NCBI GenBank assembly: GCA_016933255.1
Contig: JAFGBF010000018.1
Span: 1 to 64,000 of the forward strand
DNA: 64,000 bases
Reading direction: 5' to 3'
From: Candidatus Krumholzibacteriota bacterium
GTDB taxonomy: Bacteria; Krumholzibacteriota; Krumholzibacteriia; Krumholzibacteriales; Krumholzibacteriaceae
A program made the position numbers and the translations under genes. The notes under the pieces are model-generated. The model had not been told where the DNA came from and searched no databases. It saw nothing but the letters and a program-made list of their open reading frames with translations. Positions within the stretch are counted from its first letter, which is position 1, and every line of letters starts with the position of its first letter. Below, piece by piece: positions 1 to 10,010 of this stretch.

Positions 1-35
1 ATGTTCGATGGCGGGCTTTCAACTTTTTCAAAGGG

Positions 36-395
36 GTGGGCAAGATGGCTACAAAGGCTAAAGCCAAAAAGAAAGCCAAAACCAAAGCGAAGGCTAAGAC
101 CAAAGTCAAGGTCAAGGCCAAAGCCAAAAAGAAGGTAAAAGCCAAGGCCAAAACCAAGGTCAAGGCTAAAGCCAAAAAGAAGGTCAAGGCCAAGGCCAAA
201 ACCAAGGTCAAGGCCAAAGCCAAGAAGAAAGTGAAAGCCAAGGCCAAAACCAAGGCCAAGGCCAAAGCTAAGAAGAAAGTGAAAGCCAGGGCCAAAACCA
301 AGGTCAAGGCTAAAGCCAAGAAAAAGGCAAAAGCCAAGCCTAAGAAGAAGGTCAAGGCCAAAGCCAAGAAGAAGGCAAAGACCAAAAAGAAGTAA
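36..395 (+). CDS. Lys/Ala-rich low-complexity repeat protein (histone H1-like / AlgP-like, putative nucleoid-binding); true start possibly 45
   Basis: Translation is almost only K, A, T, V in a ~16-aa repeat (KKKVKAKAKTKVKAKA); terminator-like hairpin follows at ~439-469. Confidence 0.75.
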   Translation: MGKMATKAKAKKKAKTKAKAKTKVKVKAKAKKKVKAKAKTKVKAKAKKKVKAKAKTKVKAKAKKKVKAKAKTKAKAKAKKKVKARAKTKVKAKAKKKAKAKPKKKVKAKAKKKAKTKKK

Positions 396-438
396 CAGTA
401 ATATCAGAGTCTGATGATATTATTTGCTTGGCATGAAT

Positions 439-469
439 AAGCGGGGAGGGATTTCCTTCCCGCTTTTTC
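439..469 (+). terminator. Rho-independent terminator after the Lys/Ala-rich gene
   Basis: AAGCGGGGAGG-GATT-TCCTTCCCGCTT stem followed by a T-rich tract. Confidence 0.75.
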
Positions 470-522
470 TTCTTGTGATTCGATTTGATCTGAGCTCGTG
501 CGGTGTGTGGTGACGGGAGGTT

Positions 523-2070
523 GTGATGACCACAGAGGTATCTTCAGGTGCGGTAGTGGGGATCGACGGGTATGAGGTGCATGTCGAAGTAGATCTTGTC
601 AGGGGACTCCCCTCTTTTACGATAGTAGGGTTGCCTAACGCTTCGGTCCGCGAAAGCAGGGAGCGTGTATGCGCATCAATAAGAAACTATGGATTCAGGG
701 TTCCTCAGAAAAGGATAACGATAAGTCTGGCTCCTGCTGACGTTCGAAAAATCGGGGCTGCTTTCGATCTGCCTATAGCTATCGCCATCCTTTTGGCCAG
801 TGAACAAACTCGTGGAGATAATATCTTCGATTCCCTTTTCCTCGGAGAACTGACCCTTGATGGAAGACTCAAACCGGTGAGGGGTATCCTTCCTATAGCC
901 TGTCACGCAAAGAAAAAAGGATATAAGTATCTTGTGCTTCCTGATGAAAACGGGAGAGAGGCCTCCTTTGTCAGCGGCATAGATATAGTATGCTGCAGAG
1001 ATCTGGGGGATGTCCTGAAATTTCTTGATGGAACGGCGAAAAGGAAACCGGGAAAAGGTCCGGAAAAAATATGTCTTAAGGATCACCCTCTTGATTTTGA
1101 TCAGGTGACCGGGCAGTCTGTTGCGAAGAGAGCTCTTCAGATTGCTGCCGCGGGTGGACACCACCTCCTCATGATTGGACCGCCCGGATCAGGAAAAACG
1201 ATGCTCATCAAAAGGATCAGCTCAATACTTCCCCCAATGGAAGATGATGAAGCACTGGAGTCGGCTAAAATCCTGAGCGTGATCGAAGGGCCGGGATGCA
1301 GGGCGGTTGATTATGAAAGGCCGTTTCGTGCTCCGCATCATTCGGCGAGCGATGCTGGACTTATCGGAGGGGGAAGAAATGCCTTGCCCGGAGAGATTAC
1401 AAGAGCGCATAACGGCATCCTTTTCCTCGATGAATTGACCGAATTCAGGAGAAACGTCCTGGAGACTCTCAGACAGCCGATCGAAGAAGGGACTGTGCTT
1501 ATTTCCAGAGCAAACGCGGCCCTCAGATACCCTGCCAGGTTTCAACTGATCGCGGCAATGAACCCATGTCCGTGCGGATATTTCGGGAGCGCTGATCACC
1601 GGTGCAGCTGCTCGGAGATCCAGGTCAAAAGGTATCTCTCCAAAATCTCCGGCCCGCTTCTGGACAGAATAGCGATCCATCTGTCCGTTATGGCAGTCCC
1701 TTCCGGGGACCTGTCGGCTGAAGACGGGGAAAAGAATACGGGATCGGGTCAGCTTAAAAAAGGGGTGCTTGCCGCTGTGGAGTTCCAGAGAAACAGATAT
1801 GCCAAAGATGATCATCTGAAAAGAAATGCGGATCTCGAAATCGACGAGGTCAAAAAATACTGCAGGATGGAGGGACCTGCGGAGATCTTCCTTTTCCAGG
1901 CGCAGAAAAAACTTATCTTCAGCATGAGGACAAGGAAGAACATAATCCAGGTGGCGAGGACGATCGCGGACCTGGACCAGGCAGATCTGATCAGGACGCA
2001 TCATATCGCCGAAGCAGTGCAGTACAGGTCTCTTAAGTTTTTCTCAGGCACTTTGACCGGCCGTGCCTGA
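523..2070 (+). CDS. comM: YifB/ComM-family Mg chelatase-like AAA ATPase
   Basis: Walker A GPPGSGKT; FRAPHHSASDAGLIGGG; NPCPCG motif; full-length family architecture. Confidence 0.93.
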   Translation: MMTTEVSSGAVVGIDGYEVHVEVDLVRGLPSFTIVGLPNASVRESRERVCASIRNYGFRVPQKRITISLAPADVRKIGAAFDLPIAIAILLASEQTRGDNIFDSLFLGELTLDGRLKPVRGILPIACHAKKKGYKYLVLPDENGREASFVSGIDIVCCRDLGDVLKFLDGTAKRKPGKGPEKICLKDHPLDFDQVTGQSVAKRALQIAAAGGHHLLMIGPPGSGKTMLIKRISSILPPMEDDEALESAKILSVIEGPGCRAVDYERPFRAPHHSASDAGLIGGGRNALPGEITRAHNGILFLDELTEFRRNVLETLRQPIEEGTVLISRANAALRYPARFQLIAAMNPCPCGYFGSADHRCSCSEIQVKRYLSKISGPLLDRIAIHLSVMAVPSGDLSAEDGEKNTGSGQLKKGVLAAVEFQRNRYAKDDHLKRNADLEIDEVKKYCRMEGPAEIFLFQAQKKLIFSMRTRKNIIQVARTIADLDQADLIRTHHIAEAVQYRSLKFFSGTLTGRA

Positions 2071-2081
2071 AAGCAATATCT

Positions 2082-3233
2082 CTAGAGATCTCTCGCGTGA
2101 AGGACGTCTCGAGCTATGATCATTCTCTGGATCTCACTCGTGCCTTCGAATATCCTGTTGATCCTTGAATCGCGATACAGCCTTTCAATAGGGAACTCGC
2201 AGGTGAATCCATATCCCCCGAATATCTGCATGGCGCGGTCTACTATCTTGTCCAGGGCTTCCGAGCAGTACAGCTTGACGATGGATGATTCCTTTGTGAT
2301 ATTCATTCCCTCGTCGTACATCCATGCCGTTCTGTAGAGAATAGATTCCATATTGTAGATTTCCGTAGCCATATCGGCGAGCATCCACTGGATCCCCTGG
2401 TTCTGCGAGATCTTCTTTCCGAACTGCACTCTCTCTTTGGAGTATGCCGCGCTCAGAGCAAGGGCCTCTTTCGCAGCGCCGAGAGCCGCCGCGCCAAGAC
2501 CGAGGCGTCCCGTGTTCAGGACTTTCATCCCAACGATAAGACCGCGTCCTTCTTTGCCCAGCAGATTTTCCTTGGGGACCTTGACATCTTCGAAGACCAA
2601 CTCGGCCGTCTCTGAACCTCTTATTCCCATTTTTTCTTCTATCTTGCCGATAGTGAATCCCGGAAAATCCTTTTCCAGGATAAGCACGGACATCTTGCCA
2701 TCGTTTGCCCCGCCCACCATTTTTACGAAAGTGGTGAAATAATCTGCGAAACTCCCGTTCGTAATGAATATCTTTCCACCGTTGACGAGATAATGATCCC
2801 CTTTATCCTCGGCTGTCGTTTCCGGTTTGTACGCGTCAGACCCCGCATTCGGTTCTGTAAGCGCATATGCGCCTATCTTCCTGCCTTCTGCAAGCGGTAC
2901 GAGGTATTTCTGTTTCTGCTCCTCGGTGCCGAAGTGATAGATGCCTGATGAACCGATACTTTGATGTGCTCCTATAAATGTAGCGGTCGAAGCACATCCG
3001 CGGCCGATCTCTTCCTGCATGATGCAGTACCCCACCTCACCCATTCCGGAACCTCCGTATTCCGGCGGGAAAGATATGCCGAGGAATCCAAGTTCAGCCA
3101 TCTTGTCGATCAGTTCACGCGGTATTTTTTTCTCCTCGTCGATCTTTGAAGCAAGCGGTTTGAGTTCATTATCGACGAATTTCTTTACCATCTCTTTCAG
3201 CATCTTCTGTTCATCTGTGAAGGTCCAGTCCAT
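2082..3233 (-). CDS. Acyl-CoA dehydrogenase
   Basis: ALTEPNAGSDA, GIRGSETAELVFEDVKVP and IFGGYGF...RDSRINRIFEGTSEIQR motifs. Confidence 0.95.
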   Translation of the reverse strand: MDWTFTDEQKMLKEMVKKFVDNELKPLASKIDEEKKIPRELIDKMAELGFLGISFPPEYGGSGMGEVGYCIMQEEIGRGCASTATFIGAHQSIGSSGIYHFGTEEQKQKYLVPLAEGRKIGAYALTEPNAGSDAYKPETTAEDKGDHYLVNGGKIFITNGSFADYFTTFVKMVGGANDGKMSVLILEKDFPGFTIGKIEEKMGIRGSETAELVFEDVKVPKENLLGKEGRGLIVGMKVLNTGRLGLGAAALGAAKEALALSAAYSKERVQFGKKISQNQGIQWMLADMATEIYNMESILYRTAWMYDEGMNITKESSIVKLYCSEALDKIVDRAMQIFGGYGFTCEFPIERLYRDSRINRIFEGTSEIQRMIIARDVLHARDL

Positions 3234-3550
3234 TGTTGATCCTCCTGAATCCGCCCCGGGCAGTTGGTTAAATATTATTTGTCATTTTTGGCTGATCTTA
3301 CCAGAACGGTTATCATCAGATAATGACAGATTCCATCCGTATACGGCTCTGAAAATGCGTATCAGAAAGCGTAGAATAATCATGCCGTCTCATTGATGTC
3401 AAGGAAAATTCAATTGATTGATCTTCGGATACTGTAGTATATTCTTTATTCCATAGGCAGTTACAGATACAATCCCGGCTTTGCCGGATCCTGTCCCTCC
3501 GGTACGGGGCTGATGTTATTTGTGAAGAGGCAAGGAAGCGAGGCCTGGTT

Positions 3551-4252
3551 TTGGGAGCGAAAGTCAACCCGGAGTGGTTCCCCTACGGTGAGAATAAGGC
3601 GTCGGAGATCCTGCATTCGATAATATCCCCTCTGAAAAAATCCGTAAAAGAGGAAAAAGATCCTTCGGTATCGATCATTGCGAAAGAGACAAGATCGCCT
3701 TTCCGGGTACTTGTTTCTACTGTAATAAGCGCCAGGACCAAAGATGAAGTCACGGGCAGGGCAAGTGCGAATCTCTTCAGGCTTGCCGGCAATCCGGCTG
3801 ATATGGCGCGACTTTCCACGAAAAAGATAGAATCCTCGATCTATCCGGCGGGATTCTACAAAACGAAGGCGGCAGCTATACGGAATCTATCAGCTATGAT
3901 CATTTCCGATTTCGGGGGAAAGGTCCCTGATAATATAGAAGACCTGGTAAAACTACCCGGAGTGGGGAGGAAGACAGCGAATCTCGTGGTGACTCTTGGG
4001 TTCGGTAAACCGGGGATATGCGTCGACACTCATGTCCACAAGGTCTGCAACAGGCTCGGAGTCATAAAAACGAAGAACCCGGAAGAGACGGAATATGCTC
4101 TCAGAAAGGTGCTTGATAAAAGACACTGGATAGAGATCAACGATCTTCTCGTGATGTACGGCAAAAAGATTTGCGCTTCCGTCTCTCCATGGTGTTCCCG
4201 GTGTCCGGTCATAAAAAAATGTGATAGAATAGGGGTAGTGAAGTCGCGATGA
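3551..4252 (+). CDS. nth: Endonuclease III
   Basis: HhH LPGVGRKTAN, VDTHVHKVCNRLG, and a C-x6-C-x2-C-x5-C Fe-S cluster motif at the C-terminus. Confidence 0.95.
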   Translation: MGAKVNPEWFPYGENKASEILHSIISPLKKSVKEEKDPSVSIIAKETRSPFRVLVSTVISARTKDEVTGRASANLFRLAGNPADMARLSTKKIESSIYPAGFYKTKAAAIRNLSAMIISDFGGKVPDNIEDLVKLPGVGRKTANLVVTLGFGKPGICVDTHVHKVCNRLGVIKTKNPEETEYALRKVLDKRHWIEINDLLVMYGKKICASVSPWCSRCPVIKKCDRIGVVKSR

Positions 4253-4303
4253 ACAAAACGATGAATAGATGGAATATGCCTTAATCAAGCGTGATAAAGG
4301 AGA

Positions 4304-5599
4304 GTGATTATGCTGCGGAGCCTTTTTCTTCTGGTCATTATGATCCCCGTTCAATTATCTGCTTCCTCAAAAATCGATTTTGATACGTATTTCAGTAAGG
4401 GGGCGCTCAGAGTAGATCTTTATCATACCGGAGTAAGTGACAATGAGGTCTATGCGGTAGATGAGATCATCAGGGAGCCGTTCTGGGGCGGGAATCCACG
4501 GCACCTCATAGACGATATGAATCTTGGAGGGCATATATTGCGCGTCTATGATCTGAAGACTAACGTTCTGATATATTCGATGGGGTACTGTTCGGTCTTC
4601 GGCGAATGGATCACCGTTGATGAAGCGATCAGCGGGAAGGCAAGGACATTCCATGAATCTCTGATCATGCCGTTTCCCAAAGGCCCGGTCCAGATCAGGA
4701 TCGACCGGAGGGACAGGGCAAATATCTTCAGGACAGTCTATGATCTCGTTGTCGATCCCGAGGACTATAACATAGCGACCGAGACCAGGCATTCCGGTTT
4801 CAAAGTAAGGAAGATCGTCGACAACGGACCTCCCGACAGAAAAGTCGATATTGTGATCCTTGCTGACGGATACAGGCGCGATGAGATCCACAAATTGAGG
4901 GATGACGTAAAGAGATTTGTAGATATTTTCTTCGATGTCGAGCCGTTCAGGAGCCGAAAAAAAGATTTCAACGTAAGGCTTATCGAATCGATATCGGTCC
5001 AGTCAAATGTCGATAACCCGAGAGAAGGCGTTTACAGGGATAATCTCCTCGGACTTTCATTCAACAGTCTCGATCTTGACAGGTATATGCTTTCACTCTC
5101 GAACAAGACTATCCGCGATGTCGCGGCCAAGGTCCCGTACGATCAGATCATCATTCTGGCCAACGAAGAAAAATATGGAGGCGGAGGGATATTCAGGCTC
5201 TACGCGACCTGTATTTCAGACAATGAACACGATGGATATGTCTTCGTCCATGAATTCGGCCACAATTTCACGGGGCTTGCCGATGAATATTTCTCGTCGC
5301 AGGTCAGCTACAATGATTCATATCCAGCCGGTATAGAACCGTGGGAACCTAATATCACGGCTCTGCTTGATCCTGAATCGGTCAAATGGCAGCATCTTAT
5401 CAAGGACGGGACTCCGGTTCCGACTCCTGACGACTCGCTGCACACCGATCTCACAGGAGCTTTCGAGGGGGCGGGATACTCGGCAAAAGGGCTCTATCGT
5501 TCAGCACAAGACTGCATAATGAAATCCAAGGCGCTTAACGGTTTCTGTCCCGTGTGCAGTGAAGCGATAGAGAAGATGATCGATTTTCATACAAGGTGA
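4304..5599 (+). CDS. Secreted M64 (IgA peptidase-like) metallopeptidase
   Basis: N-terminal signal peptide; VDIVILADGYRRDE; HEFGHNFTGLADEY zinc motif. Confidence 0.85.
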   Translation: MIMLRSLFLLVIMIPVQLSASSKIDFDTYFSKGALRVDLYHTGVSDNEVYAVDEIIREPFWGGNPRHLIDDMNLGGHILRVYDLKTNVLIYSMGYCSVFGEWITVDEAISGKARTFHESLIMPFPKGPVQIRIDRRDRANIFRTVYDLVVDPEDYNIATETRHSGFKVRKIVDNGPPDRKVDIVILADGYRRDEIHKLRDDVKRFVDIFFDVEPFRSRKKDFNVRLIESISVQSNVDNPREGVYRDNLLGLSFNSLDLDRYMLSLSNKTIRDVAAKVPYDQIIILANEEKYGGGGIFRLYATCISDNEHDGYVFVHEFGHNFTGLADEYFSSQVSYNDSYPAGIEPWEPNITALLDPESVKWQHLIKDGTPVPTPDDSLHTDLTGAFEGAGYSAKGLYRSAQDCIMKSKALNGFCPVCSEAIEKMIDFHTR

Positions 5600-5682
5600 T
5601 ATCCTGCCGGCCGCATATTCCATCCCTGCGGCGTAATGTCGATATGGCAGCCGGGTCTGAAAAGGCCGGTCCGGGGTGGAGG

Positions 5683-6432
5683 TCAAAGGGTCATTCCGCC
5701 GTCGGCTATTATCGTCTGACCCTGTATCCATGAAGCTTCTTCCGAGAGAAGGAATCCGGCTACTGATGCGATCTCCTCGGGGCGGGCTATTCTTCCCGCG
5801 GGAGACCGGGAGACCCATTCCTCCACAGTCTTCTCCTTGTCAGGAAAGAAGTCCAGCGCCGAGGTTTCAACGGGACCTCCGGAAACGGCATTGACGTTTA
5901 TGCCTCTTGGGGCGAGTTCCCTTGCAAAGTATCTTACCAGCGTTTCGAGAGCTGCTTTACTTGCTCCCACGGCTGCGTACCCGGGCAGGCAGGTGAAATT
6001 TCCCACGGAAGAGATCGCGACGATCTTTCCTCCTGATTCAGGAAAAAGCCTGACAGCCTGCTGGGTAAGAAGCATGAACGATCTGGCGTTAGTGTTTATC
6101 GCTTTGTCCCATCCGAATCTTCCTATCCGCTCGGCCGGTCCAAGCACTCCCGAGACGGCGTTTGAGACGAGGATGTCGAGTGAACCGAACTTATCGCTTA
6201 TCTTCGAAAATATTCCTTTTATCTCCTTCGGTTCCGACAGATCGGCTTTTATTATGATAGATTTCCGGCCCAGGCTTTCGATCTCCGATGCCGTCAAGGC
6301 GGCCGATTTCTCATCTTTGACAAAGTTGATCGCGACGTCTGCTCCCTCTGAGGCGAGCATCAGGGAAATAGCTTTCCCGATTCCTCTGGATCCCCCTGTT
6401 ACGAGGGCCTTTTTACCTTCAAATCGATTCAT
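5683..6432 (-). CDS. fabL: SDR-family enoyl-ACP reductase III-like (FabL-type)
   Basis: TGGSRGIGKAI Rossmann motif; Y-x6-K (YAAVGASK) as in FabL rather than the classical SDR Y-x3-K. Track ORF begins at 6537, but MNRFEGKKALVTGG starts at 6432. Confidence 0.75.
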   Translation of the reverse strand: MNRFEGKKALVTGGSRGIGKAISLMLASEGADVAINFVKDEKSAALTASEIESLGRKSIIIKADLSEPKEIKGIFSKISDKFGSLDILVSNAVSGVLGPAERIGRFGWDKAINTNARSFMLLTQQAVRLFPESGGKIVAISSVGNFTCLPGYAAVGASKAALETLVRYFARELAPRGINVNAVSGGPVETSALDFFPDKEKTVEEWVSRSPAGRIARPEEIASVAGFLLSEEASWIQGQTIIADGGMTL

Positions 6433-6448
6433 CTTTAGCCCCCCATGG

Positions 6449-7366
6449 TTATTCTCCGGTAATAAATCCAAGAGCGTCGATAGCTGCCATGCAGCCCATC
6501 CCCGCCGCTGATATCGCCTGCTTGTAACGGGGATCACCTACGTCGCCGGCGGCGAAGATCCCCGGCAGGGAAGTCCTGGTCTTGTTCTGGACCGCGATAT
6601 AACCTTTTTCGTCGAGGTCGATCTTGCCCTCAAAGACTTTGGTCTGCGGTGTGTGACCGATAGCGAGGAAAACACCCTCGACAGGAAGCTCTTTCGTTTT
6701 GCCGGTCTTCACATTCCTTAGGACGATCGCAGTCACCCTGTCCTGCTCTACATCGAGGATATCTTCCACGACCGAGTCCCACTCGAACGCTATCTTATCG
6801 TTTTCAAACGCCCTGTTCTGCATCGCTTTTGAACCGCGCAGTTCGTCGCGCCTGTGGATTATAGTCACCTTTGATGCAAATCTTGTCAGAAATGTCGCTT
6901 CCTCCAGCGCAGTATCCCCTCCGCCGATCACGGCGATCTCCTTGCCGGTGAAAAAGAAACCGTCGCATGTCGCGCAGGCCGAGACTCCTTTTCCGCGGAG
7001 CTTGACTTCGCTGTCAAGTCCTAGCCATCTTGCTGAAGATCCGGTTGCGATAATAACGGTCTTTGTCTCAATCGAATCCTTGCCGACTGTAAGGGTGAAA
7101 GGGGATCCTGCCCCTTCGATCCCTTGCAGTTCACCATTTTTAAACTCGGCTCCGAACTTTTCAGCCTGTTTGCGCATCGCACCCATGAGCTCGGGGCCCT
7201 GGATCCCTTCAGGGAATCCGGGAAAATTTTCGACCTCTGTCGTGATCATAAGCTGTCCTCCCGGAGCCATACCGTCGATCACCAGCGTCTTGAGGTCTGC
7301 TCTTGTCGAATAGATAGCTGCAGTAAGCCCGGCCGGGCCTGATCCGATTATCGTAACGTCGTACAT
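6449..7366 (-). CDS. trxB: Thioredoxin-disulfide reductase
   Basis: GSGPAGLTAAIYSTRA, CATCDGFF redox motif, GGGDTALEEA, FAAGDV. Confidence 0.96.
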   Translation of the reverse strand: MYDVTIIGSGPAGLTAAIYSTRADLKTLVIDGMAPGGQLMITTEVENFPGFPEGIQGPELMGAMRKQAEKFGAEFKNGELQGIEGAGSPFTLTVGKDSIETKTVIIATGSSARWLGLDSEVKLRGKGVSACATCDGFFFTGKEIAVIGGGDTALEEATFLTRFASKVTIIHRRDELRGSKAMQNRAFENDKIAFEWDSVVEDILDVEQDRVTAIVLRNVKTGKTKELPVEGVFLAIGHTPQTKVFEGKIDLDEKGYIAVQNKTRTSLPGIFAAGDVGDPRYKQAISAAGMGCMAAIDALGFITGE

Positions 7367-7555
7367 CTGAATCCTCCACTCCTGTATTCGTATGTATACG
7401 GCTTATTCCAATATCGATCTCCATACCGATCATATGTCATATGAGATCCCGGACAAGATCAGTGATGGATTATAGTGAAGCCATGAATGAATATCAAGTG
7501 CCCGTATATCGATCATACGCCAAGCCGACCAGGAATCACTGTATCCGGACAGTTT

Positions 7556-8401
7556 TTATTCCCTAAGTCCCCGAAGAATGGCAAGGTTCTCCACATCCTC
7601 TTTCAGGTCTGGTCCCTTCGGAGTCTCGAGGATCATCGGAATATTTTTAAACCTTTTGTCATTTACCAGAAACCTGAACGGCTCGATGCCGATCTCTCCC
7701 CGGCCGATTCCTGCGTGTCTGTCCTTGTGGCTTCCCAGGGTCCCTACCGAATCATTCAGATGGAACGCCCTCAGGTTCCCGAGGCCTATCATCTCGTCAA
7801 ACGACCTGAAGACCGAGTCGTATTTTGATTTTGTCGACAGGTCATAACCGGCAGCGAAGGCGTGGCATGTGTCGAAACAGACCCCTATCCGGCTTTTGTC
7901 CTTAATAAGCCCCATCATCGAGGCAAGCTGTTCGAAACTGCTGCCCAGCGTGTTGCCCTGGCCGGAAGTGTTCTCAAGAAGGACCGCGCTTTTGTATCCC
8001 TTTGTATTCTGGAATATCTGATTAAGGCTTTCCGCGATCGACTTTATCCCCGCCTCTTCTCCGGAACCCCTGTGGCTTCCCGGATGCAGTACGACCCAGG
8101 GGATACCGAGAGCTTCGCTTCTTTCTATCTCTACCTGCAGGGCGGCTCTCGATTTTTTCAGGAGTTCTTCTTCGGGTGAGGCGATATTTATAAGGTAGCT
8201 GGTGTGGGTCATTATATGGCCGGGCTTGAATTCCTTCGAGTTTTCCCTGAATAGCCGGATATCCTCGTCTTCAAGTGCCTTTGCTTTCCACTGGTTGCTG
8301 CTTTTGACGAATAGTTGGACTGCATTGCATCCTATGCTCTTTCCCCTCTCGAGGGAAAGATGGATGCCTCCTGAAATAGACATATGTGCTCCGAGGTTCA
8401 T
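7556..8401 (-). CDS. nfo: Deoxyribonuclease IV (endonuclease IV)
   Basis: MNLGAHMSISGGI start; VLHPGS, LLENTSGQG, CFDTCHAFAAGYD, HLNDS, HAGIGRGEIG motifs. Upstream extension to 8431 probably not translated. Confidence 0.95.
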   Translation of the reverse strand: MNLGAHMSISGGIHLSLERGKSIGCNAVQLFVKSSNQWKAKALEDEDIRLFRENSKEFKPGHIMTHTSYLINIASPEEELLKKSRAALQVEIERSEALGIPWVVLHPGSHRGSGEEAGIKSIAESLNQIFQNTKGYKSAVLLENTSGQGNTLGSSFEQLASMMGLIKDKSRIGVCFDTCHAFAAGYDLSTKSKYDSVFRSFDEMIGLGNLRAFHLNDSVGTLGSHKDRHAGIGRGEIGIEPFRFLVNDKRFKNIPMILETPKGPDLKEDVENLAILRGLRE

Positions 8402-8529
8402 TGTGCTGTCCTTTCGTCCTGCGGCGGGCAATTTTTATTTTTCCAGCGCAGAATCCTGTATCGTTCTTTGAAAAACCGGTTATAATAATAGTATATTAAA
8501 GTATATGGGATCAGAATCGCGAGGTCAAA

Positions 8530-8775
8530 ATGGAATCAAGACCGCCGGATGACGTCAGACTGAAAGAACTTATTTCGGTGCAGGGAGAGATCGAGGCTAA
8601 GATCATCTACGGGATACTTGAATCCGAGGGGATAAGGGTGCTTATAAAATCGAATATGGCAAGCGGTGCTCTTCCCTTTACGGCAGATGGAATGGGAAAT
8701 GTCAAACTCTTCGTCCTCGAAGACGATCTTGAGGCAGCCGAGGAGATCATCAAGGAGTTCAGAAGGAATAACTGA
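8530..8775 (+). CDS. DUF2007-like putative signal-transducing protein
   Basis: ISVQGEIEAKIIYGILESEGIRVLIKSN...LFVLEDDLEAAEEIIKE matches the DUF2007 pattern as I recall it. Confidence 0.7.
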   Translation: MESRPPDDVRLKELISVQGEIEAKIIYGILESEGIRVLIKSNMASGALPFTADGMGNVKLFVLEDDLEAAEEIIKEFRRNN

Positions 8776-8861
8776 CATCACCCCAGCCTCCTCAGCCGGA
8801 TCTTCGAATACCTTGCAACCGGGCATAAAAAGTCTTATAGTATCCGAGGATTATTGCGGGT

Positions 8862-8937
8862 GGGAGCTTAACTCAGTGGTTAGAGTGCTACCTTCACACG
8901 GTAGAAGTCACAGGTTCAAATCCTGTAGTTCCCACCA
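8862..8937 (+). tRNA. tRNA-Val (anticodon CAC), CCA encoded
   Basis: Full cloverleaf: acceptor GGGAGCT/AGTTCCC, anticodon stem-loop CTACC-TTCACAC-GGTAG, T arm ACAGG-TTCAAAT-CCTGT, discriminator A plus CCA. Confidence 0.95.
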
Positions 8938-9074
8938 TTTTCAGCGCTCAAAGCCTGCCCAAAGAGCTCATACAGGACTGTTTCAGAAAGTCCCGTGATG
9001 CTCTGACATATGAGAAAAGGCGTTTCTTCCCCCTGCAGGCCGAAATTGTGACCAGCCGGATTCTGCGTCAGGTA

Positions 9075-10010
9075 TCAGTCCGCACAGTAATGCATTATCA
9101 ATCCGCTGCCGCCGATAGCGAAGACGTCCTTCGATCCGGATCCCCAGACACTTCTGAAATGCAAAATCGTATTGCTCGTCATATACTGCCAGCTGGATCC
9201 GTTCCAGTGCACGATCTTCCCGTCGTTTCCGACAGCGAAGATGTCACTTGCTGAACTGCCCCATATGCCGTAGTAGCGCGTCGGAGAAAGGTCCCAGTAA
9301 GAGGGATCCAGACTGACTCCGCCGGAGTAATGGAATATCTTGGAGAATGCCGAGATGTATATGTTGTCAGCCGAAGTTCCCCATACATCGGTGCATGTGT
9401 TGTCCAGGCCGGTCGGAAGTATCAGATTCCATGTACCTGTATATTTATAGATACGCTCATCGTATCCGACGAGTATTATGTTATTCGAAGCGCTTCCCCA
9501 CATTCCCTGCCAGTAATCACCGGTCGTGCCGACTATTCCCGGCGACCATATCCCGTTGAAATGGGAGACTACGCCCTCGCTGCCGGCAACCCAGACATCT
9601 GTGTCTGAGAATGCAAAGACAGTCCAGAGATCTTTGCCGGTGTTTCCCCTGTATTTTTCCCAGGTCATCCCATTGTAGTGGAAGATCGAATCATTGTATG
9701 TGCAGATCCAGATGCTGTTCTCGTTGAGAGCAAAGATATCGTTTATTCTCGAAGTGCATACCCTTTCCATCGGAGTGATCGACGTTCCATCCCAATGCAG
9801 CAGACGTCCGTTCTCTCCGCCGAAATAGACATTGTCGCTTGAAGTGCCGCTCACTCCGTACAGGATGTCGGTCACATTTGTGACTTCCTGTTTCCAGCTG
9901 TATTCTACTTTGGGACTGGAACTATTGTCGCTGCTGCAGCCATGGATAGCCATCACCAGGAAAATAACCGTGATGACGGTGAGAATACCACGCGTGGATC
10001 CCCTGTGCAT
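9075..10010 (-). CDS. Secreted lipoprotein with ~40-45 aa beta-propeller-like repeats
   Basis: Lipobox-like signal (MAIHGCSS); repeated 'W-G-S-x-x-D/N-I/V-...-G-I-HW/HY-G' units. Confidence 0.7.
   Translation of the reverse strand: MHRGSTRGILTVITVIFLVMAIHGCSSDNSSSPKVEYSWKQEVTNVTDILYGVSGTSSDNVYFGGENGRLLHWDGTSITPMERVCTSRINDIFALNENSIWICTYNDSIFHYNGMTWEKYRGNTGKDLWTVFAFSDTDVWVAGSEGVVSHFNGIWSPGIVGTTGDYWQGMWGSASNNIILVGYDERIYKYTGTWNLILPTGLDNTCTDVWGTSADNIYISAFSKIFHYSGGVSLDPSYWDLSPTRYYGIWGSSASDIFAVGNDGKIVHWNGSSWQYMTSNTILHFRSVWGSGSKDVFAIGGSGLIMHYCAD

Noticed and set aside
1222-2004. 260-aa minus-strand ORF antisense to comM (and other long antisense ORFs, e.g. 56537..57313)
   Set aside because: Protein shows no family motifs; the opposite strand encodes clear conserved proteins.
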